Shown here piece by piece: positions 25,981-32,423 of a stretch of DNA of 32,423 nucleotides. Source of the DNA: an uncultured Alphaproteobacteria bacterium. GTDB taxonomy: Bacteria; Pseudomonadota; Alphaproteobacteria; Rhizobiales; Pleomorphomonadaceae. The stretch is from contig CALCDT010000160.1 of assembly GCA_937900425.1 (NCBI GenBank), positions 1 through 32,423 of the forward strand, given 5' to 3'. The position numbers were made by a program, and so were the translations under genes. The stretch's first letter is position 1. Every line of letters starts with the position of its first letter. The notes under the pieces are model-generated. The model saw nothing but the letters and a program-made list of their open reading frames with translations. It did no database searches and had not been told where the DNA came from.

Positions 25981-26581
25981 GTCGAAAACCCCCTGATCCG
26001 TGTGATCGTGAAAGGCGCGTCGTGCCTCGCCTCTCGATCGCCCGTCGCTAGCACGGCCATTCTGACACTTTCATGTCGCATTGTCCGCGCCCGTGCCGGC
26101 GCATCGTCGTCGAACGGTCCGGAACCGTGCCCCTCTGCGGTCTGTTATGCAGGTTACAGCCTGATCGATTTCACCGCATGGCGGAATTGATGGCAGACTT
26201 TTCGCCGGCCAACAAACGCTTTTGGCGGTTTTTCCCGCCCTCGCGGACAGGATACGGGCAGGGCGGGCGAAAAGGCGGGCAGGCTGGCGACGCCGTCGCG
26301 CCGGCGCGTAGGGTGCGCTGTCGAACCGGCGAGCCCGCCCGCGACGAACAAGCTGTTCGGTCGGCGAAAGCGGTTCCCAGCGACCGGCCCGATGCTCTAT
26401 GAGGGATTCGGGCGGGAGCGCCGCCCGGCCTCCCTCGCCGCCTCGGCCGGCCGGCCCGCCGTGCGACGGGCGATCCGCCGCGCCGGCTCGCTTTCCCGGC
26501 GAGAGCGGACGGCCGGGCGCGGTGCGGATGGCGAGGGGCCGGGGGCGACCACGAAACCTGCGAAGGGGAAGGCCGGGCCAC
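25981..26581. other. Divergent intergenic region between importer operon and UPF0104 gene
   Basis: About 600 bases between two divergent genes. The first 250 contain the most AT-rich sequence (26150-26235) and should hold the importer promoter on the minus strand, but no box pair is convincing. On the plus strand GGAAC (26121-26125), 17 bases, TGTT (26143-26146) resembles an EcfG-type promoter pointing to the UPF0104 gene, over 400 bases away. The remainder (26240-26581) is GC-rich, Arg/Gly-coding in several frames and without a gene signature. Confidence 0.5.
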
Positions 26582-27538
26582 ATGAAGCGGATGGATTACG
26601 TCTGGCCGGTGATCGGTTTCGGTGCCGTCGGTTTCTCGGGCTGGCTGCTCTACAAGGAGGTCCGTGATCTTTCGCTCGACGACGTCGTCGACAGCCTCGC
26701 CGCCATCTCCGGGCCGAACTGGTGCCTCGCCGTCGCCGGCGCCTTCGTCGCCTATGCCGCCCTCGCCTGGTACGACCGCATCGCGCTGATGCACCTCGGC
26801 CGGCGCATTCCCTGGCTGTTCATCTCGATCGCCTCCTTCACCACCTACGCCCTCTCCCACAACATCGGTGCCTCGGTGTTCTCCGGCGCGGTGGTGCGCT
26901 ACCGCGCCTATTCCTCGCGCGGGCTCTCGGCCGGGGAGGTCGGCGTCCTCGTCGCCTTCTGCTCCTTCACCTTCATGCTCGGGACGGTGCTGCTCGGCGG
27001 CGCCCTGCTGCTCGCCGACCCGTGGCTGGTGCTGCGCATCCACGAGGACACGCCGCTGTGGGCGCCTCTCCTCGTCGGCTTCCTGATGCTGCTCGGCGTG
27101 CTGCTCTACGTCATCGGCAGCTGGAAGGGGCTGAAGCCGCTGCGGATCGGCAGCTTCATGGTGCACTATCCGCGGCCCGCCATCGTCACGCGCCAGCTGT
27201 TCGCCGCGCCGGTGGAACTGATGGGGGCGGCGGCGATCATCTACTTCGCGCTGCCGCCGGGCGAGGGAGCCGACTATTTCACCGTGCTCGGCGTCTTCCT
27301 GCTGTCCTTTTCGGTGGCGCTGATCTCCCACGCCCCCGGCGGGCTCGGGGTTCTGGAAGTGGTGTTCGTCACGGCGATGCCGGACATCGCCACCGCCGAC
27401 GTGCTCGCCGCCCTCATCGTCTTCCGCGTGCTCTACCTGCTGATCCCCTTCGCGCTCTCGCTGGTCGTCGTCGTGCTGTTCGAGCGCGACCGCTGGATGA
27501 AGCGGTTCGCCCGCGGCGGCGACGGCCCGCAGGGCTGA
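26582..27538 (+). CDS. UPF0104 / YbhN-like polytopic membrane protein (LPG synthase TM family)
   Basis: A 318-residue inner-membrane protein with about eight membrane segments. It belongs to the family that includes YbhN and the flippase part of lysylphosphatidylglycerol synthase MprF. Family stretches are TYALSHNIGASVFSGAVVRYRAY, near the middle, and ISHAPGGLGVLEVVFV with the conserved Pro-Gly-Gly-Leu-Gly. No cytosolic aminoacyl-transferase domain is attached, so lipid aminoacylation is not expected; lipid handling in the membrane is an inference. The ATG at 26582 was chosen because the 61 in-frame residues upstream are Arg/Pro/Gly-rich, and it places the first hydrophobic segment (YVWPVIGFGAVGFSGWLL) at the N-terminus. 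It converges on the DUF1045 gene. Confidence 0.88.
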   Translation: MKRMDYVWPVIGFGAVGFSGWLLYKEVRDLSLDDVVDSLAAISGPNWCLAVAGAFVAYAALAWYDRIALMHLGRRIPWLFISIASFTTYALSHNIGASVFSGAVVRYRAYSSRGLSAGEVGVLVAFCSFTFMLGTVLLGGALLLADPWLVLRIHEDTPLWAPLLVGFLMLLGVLLYVIGSWKGLKPLRIGSFMVHYPRPAIVTRQLFAAPVELMGAAAIIYFALPPGEGADYFTVLGVFLLSFSVALISHAPGGLGVLEVVFVTAMPDIATADVLAALIVFRVLYLLIPFALSLVVVVLFERDRWMKRFARGGDGPQG

Positions 27539-27551
27539 GGATCAGGGGAGC

Positions 27552-27580
27552 GACCGTCACGGGGCCGACCGTCACGGGGC
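27552..27580. repeat. Two-copy 15-base direct repeat at the end of DUF1045 gene
   Basis: GACCGTCACGGGGC occurs at 27552-27565 and 27567-27580. The stop codon of the DUF1045 gene (27572-27574, minus strand) lies in the second copy. It looks like a local duplication in the gap between two convergent genes. Confidence 0.6.
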
Positions 27581-28264
27581 GGGGGCGCCGAGCGGGACGC
27601 TGGCGCTCACCGTGAAGGGAGCGCCTCGCGCCGGTTCCATGAAGAGCCCGAGGGTGTCGATCGCCACGGGGCCGGCGAGCACGCCCGCGAAATGCGCACG
27701 GGCGGCCGCTGCGAGCGGGCGGGCGAGATCGGGATCGAGCCTGCCGGTCAGCGTCATGTGGAAGCGGAACTCCTCCAGCACGTAGGGATAGCCCCAGCGC
27801 GCCAGCAGCGCCTCCTGCCGCGGCGTCAGGCCGGCGGCGCGGCGGCGGTCGAGATCGGCCGGCTCCGGCGGTGCGCGGAAGCGGTCGAAGGCGGCGACGC
27901 AGTCGGCGGCGAGGGCTTCGAGCGCCGGCGAGGCTTCGGCCGGCACCAGCGCGAGGAAACCGTCCTGAACGGCGACGGTCATCGACAGGACGAAGGCGGG
28001 GCGGGCGGCGGCGAAGGCGCGCAGCTCGGCCTCCAGCATCGCCGCATCGCTGCCGTCCGCGAGGGCGAAGGGCGGCTTCAGCGTGCCGTGGAAGCCGTAG
28101 CGCCGCGGCTCGGCGGTGAAGGCGGCGACGTCCGCCGGCGCCACTCCCTCGATCACGGGCTGGGCGAGCGCCGCGTCCGTGAAGGCGTCGCGCCCGAGCC
28201 AGCGGGCGCCGGCTTCGGCGAGCGGCGAGCCCGGCGCGGGCGTGGCGTAGATCGCGTGGCGCAT
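27572..28264 (-). CDS. DUF1045 protein (2H-phosphoesterase-like, phosphonate-operon family)
   Basis: A 230-residue cytoplasmic protein with two H-x-T motifs: His59 in YGFHGTLKPPF and His169 in FRFHMTLTGRL. This spacing is that of the 2H phosphoesterase / RNA-ligase-like fold, and the surrounding residues match DUF1045, a family often encoded in phosphonate-use operons though also found alone. No phosphonate lyase genes are in the window. The start at 28264 follows GGAG by seven to eight bases; the 18 in-frame residues upstream are Pro-rich and rejected. It is between a convergent UPF0104 gene and the end of the kinase operon. Confidence 0.85.
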   Translation of the reverse strand: MRHAIYATPAPGSPLAEAGARWLGRDAFTDAALAQPVIEGVAPADVAAFTAEPRRYGFHGTLKPPFALADGSDAAMLEAELRAFAAARPAFVLSMTVAVQDGFLALVPAEASPALEALAADCVAAFDRFRAPPEPADLDRRRAAGLTPRQEALLARWGYPYVLEEFRFHMTLTGRLDPDLARPLAAAARAHFAGVLAGPVAIDTLGLFMEPARGAPFTVSASVPLGAPAP

Positions 28265-28372
28265 CGGTCGGTCTCCGGGGGCGGGAGGGCGGCGAGGCGG
28301 CGGCCCCGGCGCCAGCACTAGTCGGGCGGCGCGCTGCGGACAAGGGGCGGGACGGGCGAGGGCGCGCCCGCC

Positions 28373-29869
28373 TCACGCCGCCGGGCGGGGCAGGCGGATT
28401 TCCGCACGCAGGCCGCCGGAGGGGCGGTTGGCGAGGTGGATCTCGCCGCCGTGGGCGTGGACGATCGATCGAGCGGTGGCGAGGCCGAGGCCGACGCCGC
28501 CGGTCTCCTGGCTGCGCGAGGTCTCGAGCCGCACGAAGGGCTCGAACACGTCCTCCATCCGCTCGGGCGGAATTCCCGGTCCCTCGTCCTCCACAGCGAT
28601 GACGACCTCCGCCGGCCGCACCTCGAGGCTGACGGCGGCGCCGCCGCCGTAGCGCAGGGCGTTCTCGATCAGGTTGCGCAACGCCCGGCGCAGGGCGGTC
28701 GGCTTCACCGTGAAGCCGAGCCGTTCGGGCACCGCCACCGTGACCTTCTCGCCCATGTCGGAGAAGTCGTCGCCGAGCGCCGCGACCAGAGCGGCGAGGT
28801 CGACCCGGCGCGCCGGCTCGTGGCTGACGTCCTCGCGCGCGAAGGCCAGCGTAGCCTCCGTCATCCGGTGCATCTCGTCGATTGTCTCGACCAGCTTGTC
28901 GCGGATCTCGTCATCCTCGACGAACTCGGCCCGCAGCCTGAGCGCGGTCAGCGGCGTCCTGAGGTCGTGGCTGATGGCGGCGAGCAGGCGGGTGCGGTCG
29001 GCGACGAAGCGGCCGAGCCGCTGCTCCATCGCGTTGAAGGCGTGGGTGGTGCGGCGGATCTCGAGCGGCCCGGTCTCGGGAAGCGGCCCGGTGGTCTCGC
29101 CGCGGCCGAGCCGGTCGGCGGCGAGCGCGAGGGCGCGCAGCGGCCGGGTGATGCGCCGCACCGTCAGGATGACGATGGCGACGATGGCGACCGCGATGGT
29201 CGCGCTCGACAGCAGCGTCGGCCAGGCCCAGGCCGGCGGCGGGCCGAATCGGGCGAAGGCGTTGAGCCAGGCGCCGCTTTCGAGGCGGACCGAGAGCCGG
29301 GCGGTGAGCGAGACCCGGTCGTGGTGGAACTCCGGCCGGCGCCGGCGCTCGTCGCCATCGGGACCGCGCGGCTTCGCCTCGCGCTCGCGCGCCTCGCCGC
29401 GCCGCTCGCGCCGTTCGGCGTCCCGTTCCCGCCGTTCGGCCTCGCGTTCGCGCCGCTCGACCTCGCGTTCGACCCGCTGCGGCTCCGGGTCGACCTCGAT
29501 GGCCGAGCGGACCTCGCGGTCGGCGCCGAGGCTCTCCTGCATCAGCTTGACGACGCCGCGCTCGGGCGGGCTTTGCGGACCCCGGGTGACGTCCGGGGCC
29601 GCGTCGACGGTGAAGATCAGGCTGCGGCTCGACGCCGTGGAGAGGATGCGGTCGTGGATCTCCGGCGGGGTCTCCTCGATCAGCCGGACCAGCGAGGCGG
29701 TGCGCGAGAGGATCTGTTCGCGGTTGGCCGACTGGATCGCCGAGCGGCGCTCGTCGACCAGCAGCAGGGTCGTCACCATCTGGCCGAGCACGACCGCGCC
29801 GAGCAGCAGGGCGATCAGCTGGCCGGCGAGGCTGCGGGGAAACAGCGGAAACGGCAGGCGCGCGCTCAC
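28373..29869 (-). CDS. Sensor histidine kinase with Arg/Glu-repeat periplasmic domain
   Basis: A 498-residue EnvZ-like inner-membrane kinase. Segment 1 (about 13-38) and segment 2 (about 217-237) bracket a periplasmic domain of about 180 residues. HAMP follows (RRITRPLRALALAADRLGRGE). The phospho-acceptor is His301 in AAISHDLRTPLTALR. The ATPase domain has NLIENALRYGG (N box), VEDEGPGIP (G1), FEPFVRLETSRS (F box) and GGVGLGLATARSIVHAHGG (G2). The periplasmic domain contains a strikingly charged tract of Arg and Glu (residues about 131-178, 29336-29479). The GTG start overlaps the response-regulator stop (GTGA), which means tight coupling with its partner. The signal sensed is unknown. Confidence 0.93.
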   Translation of the reverse strand: MSARLPFPLFPRSLAGQLIALLLGAVVLGQMVTTLLLVDERRSAIQSANREQILSRTASLVRLIEETPPEIHDRILSTASSRSLIFTVDAAPDVTRGPQSPPERGVVKLMQESLGADREVRSAIEVDPEPQRVEREVERREREAERRERDAERRERRGEAREREAKPRGPDGDERRRRPEFHHDRVSLTARLSVRLESGAWLNAFARFGPPPAWAWPTLLSSATIAVAIVAIVILTVRRITRPLRALALAADRLGRGETTGPLPETGPLEIRRTTHAFNAMEQRLGRFVADRTRLLAAISHDLRTPLTALRLRAEFVEDDEIRDKLVETIDEMHRMTEATLAFAREDVSHEPARRVDLAALVAALGDDFSDMGEKVTVAVPERLGFTVKPTALRRALRNLIENALRYGGGAAVSLEVRPAEVVIAVEDEGPGIPPERMEDVFEPFVRLETSRSQETGGVGLGLATARSIVHAHGGEIHLANRPSGGLRAEIRLPRPAA

Positions 29870-30594
29870 CGGTCGGGATCCCGGACGTCGGCGGTGAAGG
29901 TGTAGCCGCCGCCCCAGACGGTCTTGATCAGCGCCGGGGCCTTCGGGTCGACCTCGATCTTCTTGCGCAGGCGCGAGACCTGGTTGTCGATCGAGCGGTC
30001 GAACACCCCCATCGGCCGGCCGCTGGTGAGGTCGAGCAGCTGCTCGCGGCCGAGCACCATGCGCGGGCGCTTGAGGAAAGCGGTCAGCAGCTGGAATTCG
30101 GCGGTCGACAGCGCGGTGGCGACGCCGGCCTCGTCGACCAGTTCGCGGCGCTGGACGTCGAGCACGAAGCGGTCGAAGGCGAGGCGCTGGGCATCGACCT
30201 CGTCGCGCGGCCGGCCGGGGGTCTGCGAGCGGCGCAGCACGGCGCGGATGCGGGCGAGCAGCTCGCGCGGGTTGAACGGCTTCGTCACGTAGTCGTCGGC
30301 GCCGATCTCGAGCCCGACCACCCGGTCGGTGTCCTCGGCCATGGCGGTGAGCAGGATCACCGGGATTTCGGCGGTCTCGCGCAGCGAGCGGCAGAAGGAG
30401 AGGCCGTCCTCGCCGGGCATCATGATGTCGAGGACGACGAGGTCGATCGCGGCGGCCTTGAGCAGCTTGCGGGCGGCGGCGGCGCTCTCGGCCGTCGTCA
30501 CCCGCATGCCGTTCTTGGCGAGATAGCGGGCGATCAGGTCACGGATGTCGCGGTGGTCGTCGACGACGAGGATGTGAGCGCTGGCGTCGGTCAT
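29866..30594 (-). CDS. OmpR-family response regulator
   Basis: A 242-residue DNA-binding regulator. The receiver domain has the acidic pair in LVVDDHRDIRD (Asp12, Asp13), the phospho-acceptor Asp56 in LVVLDIMMPGEDG, the switch Thr in VILLTAMAEDTD and the Lys in DYVTKPFNPREL. The C-terminal OmpR/PhoB winged helix includes LSTAEFQLLTAFLKRP, REQLLDLTSGR, RSIDNQVSRLRKKIE and IKTVWGGGYTF. It is the first gene of a two-gene operon with the histidine kinase. GAAGG about ten bases before the ATG supports the start. It is divergent from the small paralogue pair, with a repeat that could be its own operator between them. Confidence 0.95.
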   Translation of the reverse strand: MTDASAHILVVDDHRDIRDLIARYLAKNGMRVTTAESAAAARKLLKAAAIDLVVLDIMMPGEDGLSFCRSLRETAEIPVILLTAMAEDTDRVVGLEIGADDYVTKPFNPRELLARIRAVLRRSQTPGRPRDEVDAQRLAFDRFVLDVQRRELVDEAGVATALSTAEFQLLTAFLKRPRMVLGREQLLDLTSGRPMGVFDRSIDNQVSRLRKKIEVDPKAPALIKTVWGGGYTFTADVRDPDR

Positions 30595-30641
30595 GACGGG
30601 GAACCTTCGAGAGGGCGGCGGCCGGCATGCTGCGACGGCGG

Positions 30642-30659
30642 CGTTGACGTTCCGTTAAC
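30642..30659. promoter_or_regulatory. Direct repeat with 11-base period before the response regulator
   Basis: CGTTGAC (30642-30648) and CGTTAAC (30653-30659) match in six of seven bases at an 11-base period, in the divergent gap between the regulator and the first small gene. Tandem half-sites about one helical turn apart are typical of OmpR/PhoP-type regulators, so this could be an autoregulatory site. Confidence 0.35.
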
Positions 30660-30694
30660 CATCATCCGCGACAGTCTCGGCATGACCCGGCGAA

Positions 30695-30714
30695 GGCGGC
30701 CAGAACCGGCCGCC
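30695..30714 (+). other. Hairpin in the leader of the first small gene
   Basis: GGCGGCC-AGAACC-GGCCGCC, a perfect 7-bp stem, ends 41 bases before the preferred ATG at 30756. It would cover the weak site ahead of the alternative ATG at 30723. Function unknown. Confidence 0.4.
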
Positions 30715-30755
30715 GCGGGACGATGACGACTGAAGCCAGGAAGGCGAAGGCGATC

Positions 30756-31052
30756 ATGAAGACCTACGGCGTCTCGACCAGCCGTGTCGACAGCTACGGC
30801 CGCTACCAGTTCCGCTACCGCTCGACCCTCAACAAGCAGGCGGCGAAGACGCTCTACTCGCAGCAGGCCTCGATGCTGCGCAATTCGCTCTACGTCAACG
30901 TCGACGCCACCGCCGGCAAGCTCTCCAACCTGATGACGGCGGTCCGCGACCGCCAGAAGCTCGCGTCGCTCGACGACGTCATGGGCCAGTTGAAGCCGAT
31001 CGACCTCGACAGTCTGTCGGCGCCGGGAACCCTCGTCGACGTCGAGGCGTGA
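30756..31052 (+). CDS. Small unrecognised protein, first of a paralogous pair
   Basis: A 98-residue protein that I do not recognise. It has no signal peptide or membrane segment and is predicted helical. The N-terminus is rich in Tyr, Arg and Ser (VDSYGRYQFRYRSTL). From residue 28 on it aligns without gaps with the next gene's product: N-K-x3-K-x4-Q-Q, then 36 residues, then D-x-M-x2-L-K in both. The start at 30756 is preferred since AGGAAGGCGAAGG precedes it by five bases; an in-frame ATG at 30723 would add 11 residues but has poor spacing to GGGA. It diverges from the two-component operon and lies 168 bases before its paralogue. Confidence 0.75.
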   Translation: MKTYGVSTSRVDSYGRYQFRYRSTLNKQAAKTLYSQQASMLRNSLYVNVDATAGKLSNLMTAVRDRQKLASLDDVMGQLKPIDLDSLSAPGTLVDVEA

Positions 31053-31178
31053 CGCGCGCCGGGAACGGACGGCACCGGCGAAGTCCGCCTGCCCGGCCAC
31101 CGGCGCCGCGCATTCGCGCCGTTTACCACCTTCTTTCAGGGATTCTTGACAGACGAGATACAATTCTCGGGGACCGGT

Positions 31179-31196
31179 CCCGCCGTCTGCGGCGGG
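31179..31196 (+). other. Hairpin in the leader of the second small gene
   Basis: CCCGCCG-TCTG-CGGCGGG is a perfect 7-bp stem with a 4-base loop, ending 24 bases before the ATG at 31221. The adjoining palindrome GGGACCGGTCCC (31170-31181) overlaps it by three bases, so the two structures compete. A leader with alternative folds could affect translation of the second gene, or act as a terminator for the first. Confidence 0.4.
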
Positions 31197-31220
31197 GCGC
31201 CAGCCAGAAGGGCGACGGCG

Positions 31221-31505
31221 ATGGCCTCCGCGATCTATTCGTCCCGCGGACGGGGCGCGAGCCTCATCTACACGAGCCGCTATTCGCAGGCGCGCGCCTC
31301 GGGCAAGGCGGCCGCCAACAAGGCCATGGTCAAGAACTACTGGGCCCAGCAGCGCGAGGCGGTGTTCTCGCTGATGGCCGCCCGTCAGGCCGCCGACAAC
31401 GCCCTCATCGTCAATGCCATCCAGGCGGGCGCCCAGGCGCGCAAGGACGCGGCCGTCAAGGACGCGATGGCCGAACTCAAGGCCTCCGTCGACATCCTCG
31501 CCTGA
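31221..31505 (+). CDS. Small unrecognised protein, second of a paralogous pair
   Basis: A 94-residue, Ala-rich, probably all-helical cytoplasmic protein related to the preceding gene's product. Both have a TSR tripeptide near the N-terminus, then N-K-x3-K-x4-Q-Q (here NKAMVKNYWAQQ) and D-x-M-x2-L-K (DAMAELK) at identical distances. I count 14 identities over 55 ungapped residues. No known domain is recognised. The ATG at 31221 follows GAAGG by about nine bases; a TTG at 31146 is in frame but would add a residue stretch of low plausibility. About 300 bases of non-coding DNA follow before the EF-hand gene. Confidence 0.75.
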   Translation: MASAIYSSRGRGASLIYTSRYSQARASGKAAANKAMVKNYWAQQREAVFSLMAARQAADNALIVNAIQAGAQARKDAAVKDAMAELKASVDILA

Positions 31506-31807
31506 CCGGGACCTCGCCGCCCCCGCGATCCCTCCGCTGCCCGACATTCCCTTTGGTCCTTTCCTCGTCGCCGGCCGTCCCTGCGCCCGGGCGCTCCGGG
31601 GCTCGCGCGACCTCTCGACGTAGATAAGCCCCGCGACGCCGCGCCGTCGAAGCGCAAATGTATCGAGATGTACCGAGCCGCGGGTCTCGTCACATCCTGC
31701 GACCAAATCGCGGTTTCGCGGCGTAGTTCGGCGACATTCCCCCTCCATCTTTCCTCTCGTGCAGCCGGTCGTCGATCGGCGCTCCGCAATAACCAACGGA
31801 GAGAAAG
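31506..31807. other. Intergenic region before the EF-hand gene
   Basis: About 300 bases without a gene. The first half is GC-rich with only a weak stem (CCCGG-GCGCT-CCGGG, 31586-31600). The second half holds a 10-base-period repeat (listed separately) and ends in a good ribosome-binding site, GGAGA, before the ATG at 31808. I see no convincing -35/-10 pair. Confidence 0.5.
31659..31678. promoter_or_regulatory. Tandem 10-base repeat upstream of the EF-hand gene
   Basis: TGTATCGAGA followed directly by TGTACCGAGC: eight of ten bases match at a 10-base period, about 130 bases before the EF-hand start. Tandem half-sites spaced one helical turn are a common layout for OmpR-family regulators, one of which is encoded 1 kb away. 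The repeat differs in sequence from the one before the regulator gene. Confidence 0.3.
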
Positions 31808-32423
31808 ATGAAGAATTCCAGCAAGATCCTCGTCGCCGCCATGGCCACCCTGTTCGCGGGCGGCGCCGCCACCGCCGCCTTCGCCGGCGGCGGCATGTGG
31901 GACCGCCACGGCATGGGCGGCATGGGCATGGGCCCGCACGGCGGCCCCGGCGGCCACGCCAGGATGCTGATGGACCGCTACGACACCGACAAGGACGGCA
32001 AGATCACCCAGCAGGAGATCGACGCCGTGCAGGACGGCCGCTTCACCGACGCCTCCGGCGGCGGCGACGCGGTGACCCTCGACCAGTTCAAGCAGTTCTG
32101 GCTCAAGGAGCACGACCGCATGGTGGTGCGCGCCTTCCAGCATCTCGACACCGACGGCGACGGCCGCGTCACCAAGGAAGAGTTCGACGCCCGCACCGCC
32201 GACCTCGTCAAGCGGCTCGACCGCGACGGCGACGGCGCCCTCTCGCCGGTCGACCGCCGCGGCGAGCGCGGTGATCGCGACCGCAAGGGCCATCATCGCG
32301 ACCGCGACGACCGCGGCCCGCGCTGGCACCACGGCGAACGCGGTGAGCGAGGCGAGCGCGGCCCGCGAGGCGAGCGCGGCCCCGGCATGATGGGCGAGGG
32401 TCCCGGCATGATGCGCCAGGGCC
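31808..32423 (+). CDS. Exported EF-hand protein with charged Gly-X-Y tail (3'-truncated by window)
   Basis: The first 205 residues are visible and the frame is open to the window end. A signal peptide (KILVAAMATLFAGGAATAAFA) precedes a Gly/Met/His-rich segment (26-50). Canonical EF-hand loops are D59TDKDGKITQQE70 and D114TDGDGRVTKEE125. A third, D138RDGDGALSPVD149, ends in Asp instead of Glu, and a degenerate one lies near 81-92. The protein should bind calcium in the periplasm or outside. After residue 150 the composition changes to Arg/Asp/Glu/His/Gly, with six Gly-X-Y triplets (G176-G193: GER GER GER GPR GER GPG) and then repeats of PGMM. The family of periplasmic EF-hand proteins is common in Alphaproteobacteria, but the tail is unusual. 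GGAGA lies before the ATG. Confidence 0.88.
   Translation, partial: MKNSSKILVAAMATLFAGGAATAAFAGGGMWDRHGMGGMGMGPHGGPGGHARMLMDRYDTDKDGKITQQEIDAVQDGRFTDASGGGDAVTLDQFKQFWLKEHDRMVVRAFQHLDTDGDGRVTKEEFDARTADLVKRLDRDGDGALSPVDRRGERGDRDRKGHHRDRDDRGPRWHHGERGERGERGPRGERGPGMMGEGPGMMRQG

Noticed and set aside
26121..26146. Second GGAAC-type promoter on the plus strand upstream of the UPF0104 gene
   Set aside because: It is more than 400 bases from the gene, and such short motifs are expected several times by chance in 32 kb, so it is noted within the intergenic entry but not called.
31146..31164. TTGACA and TACAAT ahead of the second small gene read as a promoter
   Set aside because: The boxes are separated by seven bases rather than about 17, which does not make a working sigma-70 promoter.

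Overview
This is a 32.4 kb stretch of very GC-rich, densely coding bacterial chromosome. The order yidC - engB - argB - HAD pyrimidine 5'-nucleotidase is the arrangement seen next to rnpA in many Alphaproteobacteria. The protein styles also fit a member of Hyphomicrobiales (Rhizobiales): YidC with a long linker, a RecD2-type helicase, DUF1045, a UPF0104 protein and a GGAAC-type stress promoter. No phage, insertion sequence, CRISPR array, tRNA or rRNA is visible. Genus and species cannot be read from the sequence.

Layout. Positions 1-4374 (+): the end of yidC, then engB, argB and a HAD nucleotidase, with a strong hairpin after yidC, a hairpin after argB, and promoter-like sequences before argB and the nucleotidase. 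Positions 4427-8153 (-): a large two-domain catalase (katE type) with a candidate general-stress (EcfG/RpoE2-like) promoter, and nicotinate phosphoribosyltransferase pncB. Positions 8363-9637 (+): a MOFRL-type glycerate 2-kinase. Positions 9638-10545: a roughly 900-base intergenic island, AT-richer in its second half, holding two clear inverted repeats. Positions 10546-11295 (+): a GntR/FCD regulator, convergent with a RecD2-like helicase (11314-13563, -). Positions 13646-15058 (-): a secreted polysaccharide-lyase-like protein and a VOC-fold protein. Positions 15284-16834 (+): a Tat-exported OpgG/OpgD osmoregulated-glucan protein.

Positions 16950-21699 (-): an unrecognised small protein overlapping a polytopic M48-like membrane metalloprotease, with glgB upstream. 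Positions 21916-25980 (-): a complete ABC importer operon (binding protein, two permeases with ATGA overlap, ATPase) of unassigned substrate. Positions 26582-28264: a UPF0104/YbhN-like membrane protein (+) convergent with a DUF1045 2H-phosphoesterase-like protein (-). Positions 28373-30594 (-): a GTGA-overlapped OmpR-type response regulator and histidine kinase. Positions 30756-32423 (+): two adjacent small paralogous proteins and the start of an exported EF-hand protein that runs off the window.

Most of the window is housekeeping or envelope and stress metabolism. The parts that look least described are (a) the right end, where a kinase with an Arg/Glu-repeat sensor domain lies divergent from a pair of small paralogues and an exported EF-hand protein with a charged Gly-X-Y tail; (b) the M48-like protease with its overlapping small partner; and (c) the palindrome-bearing intergenic island upstream of the GntR regulator.
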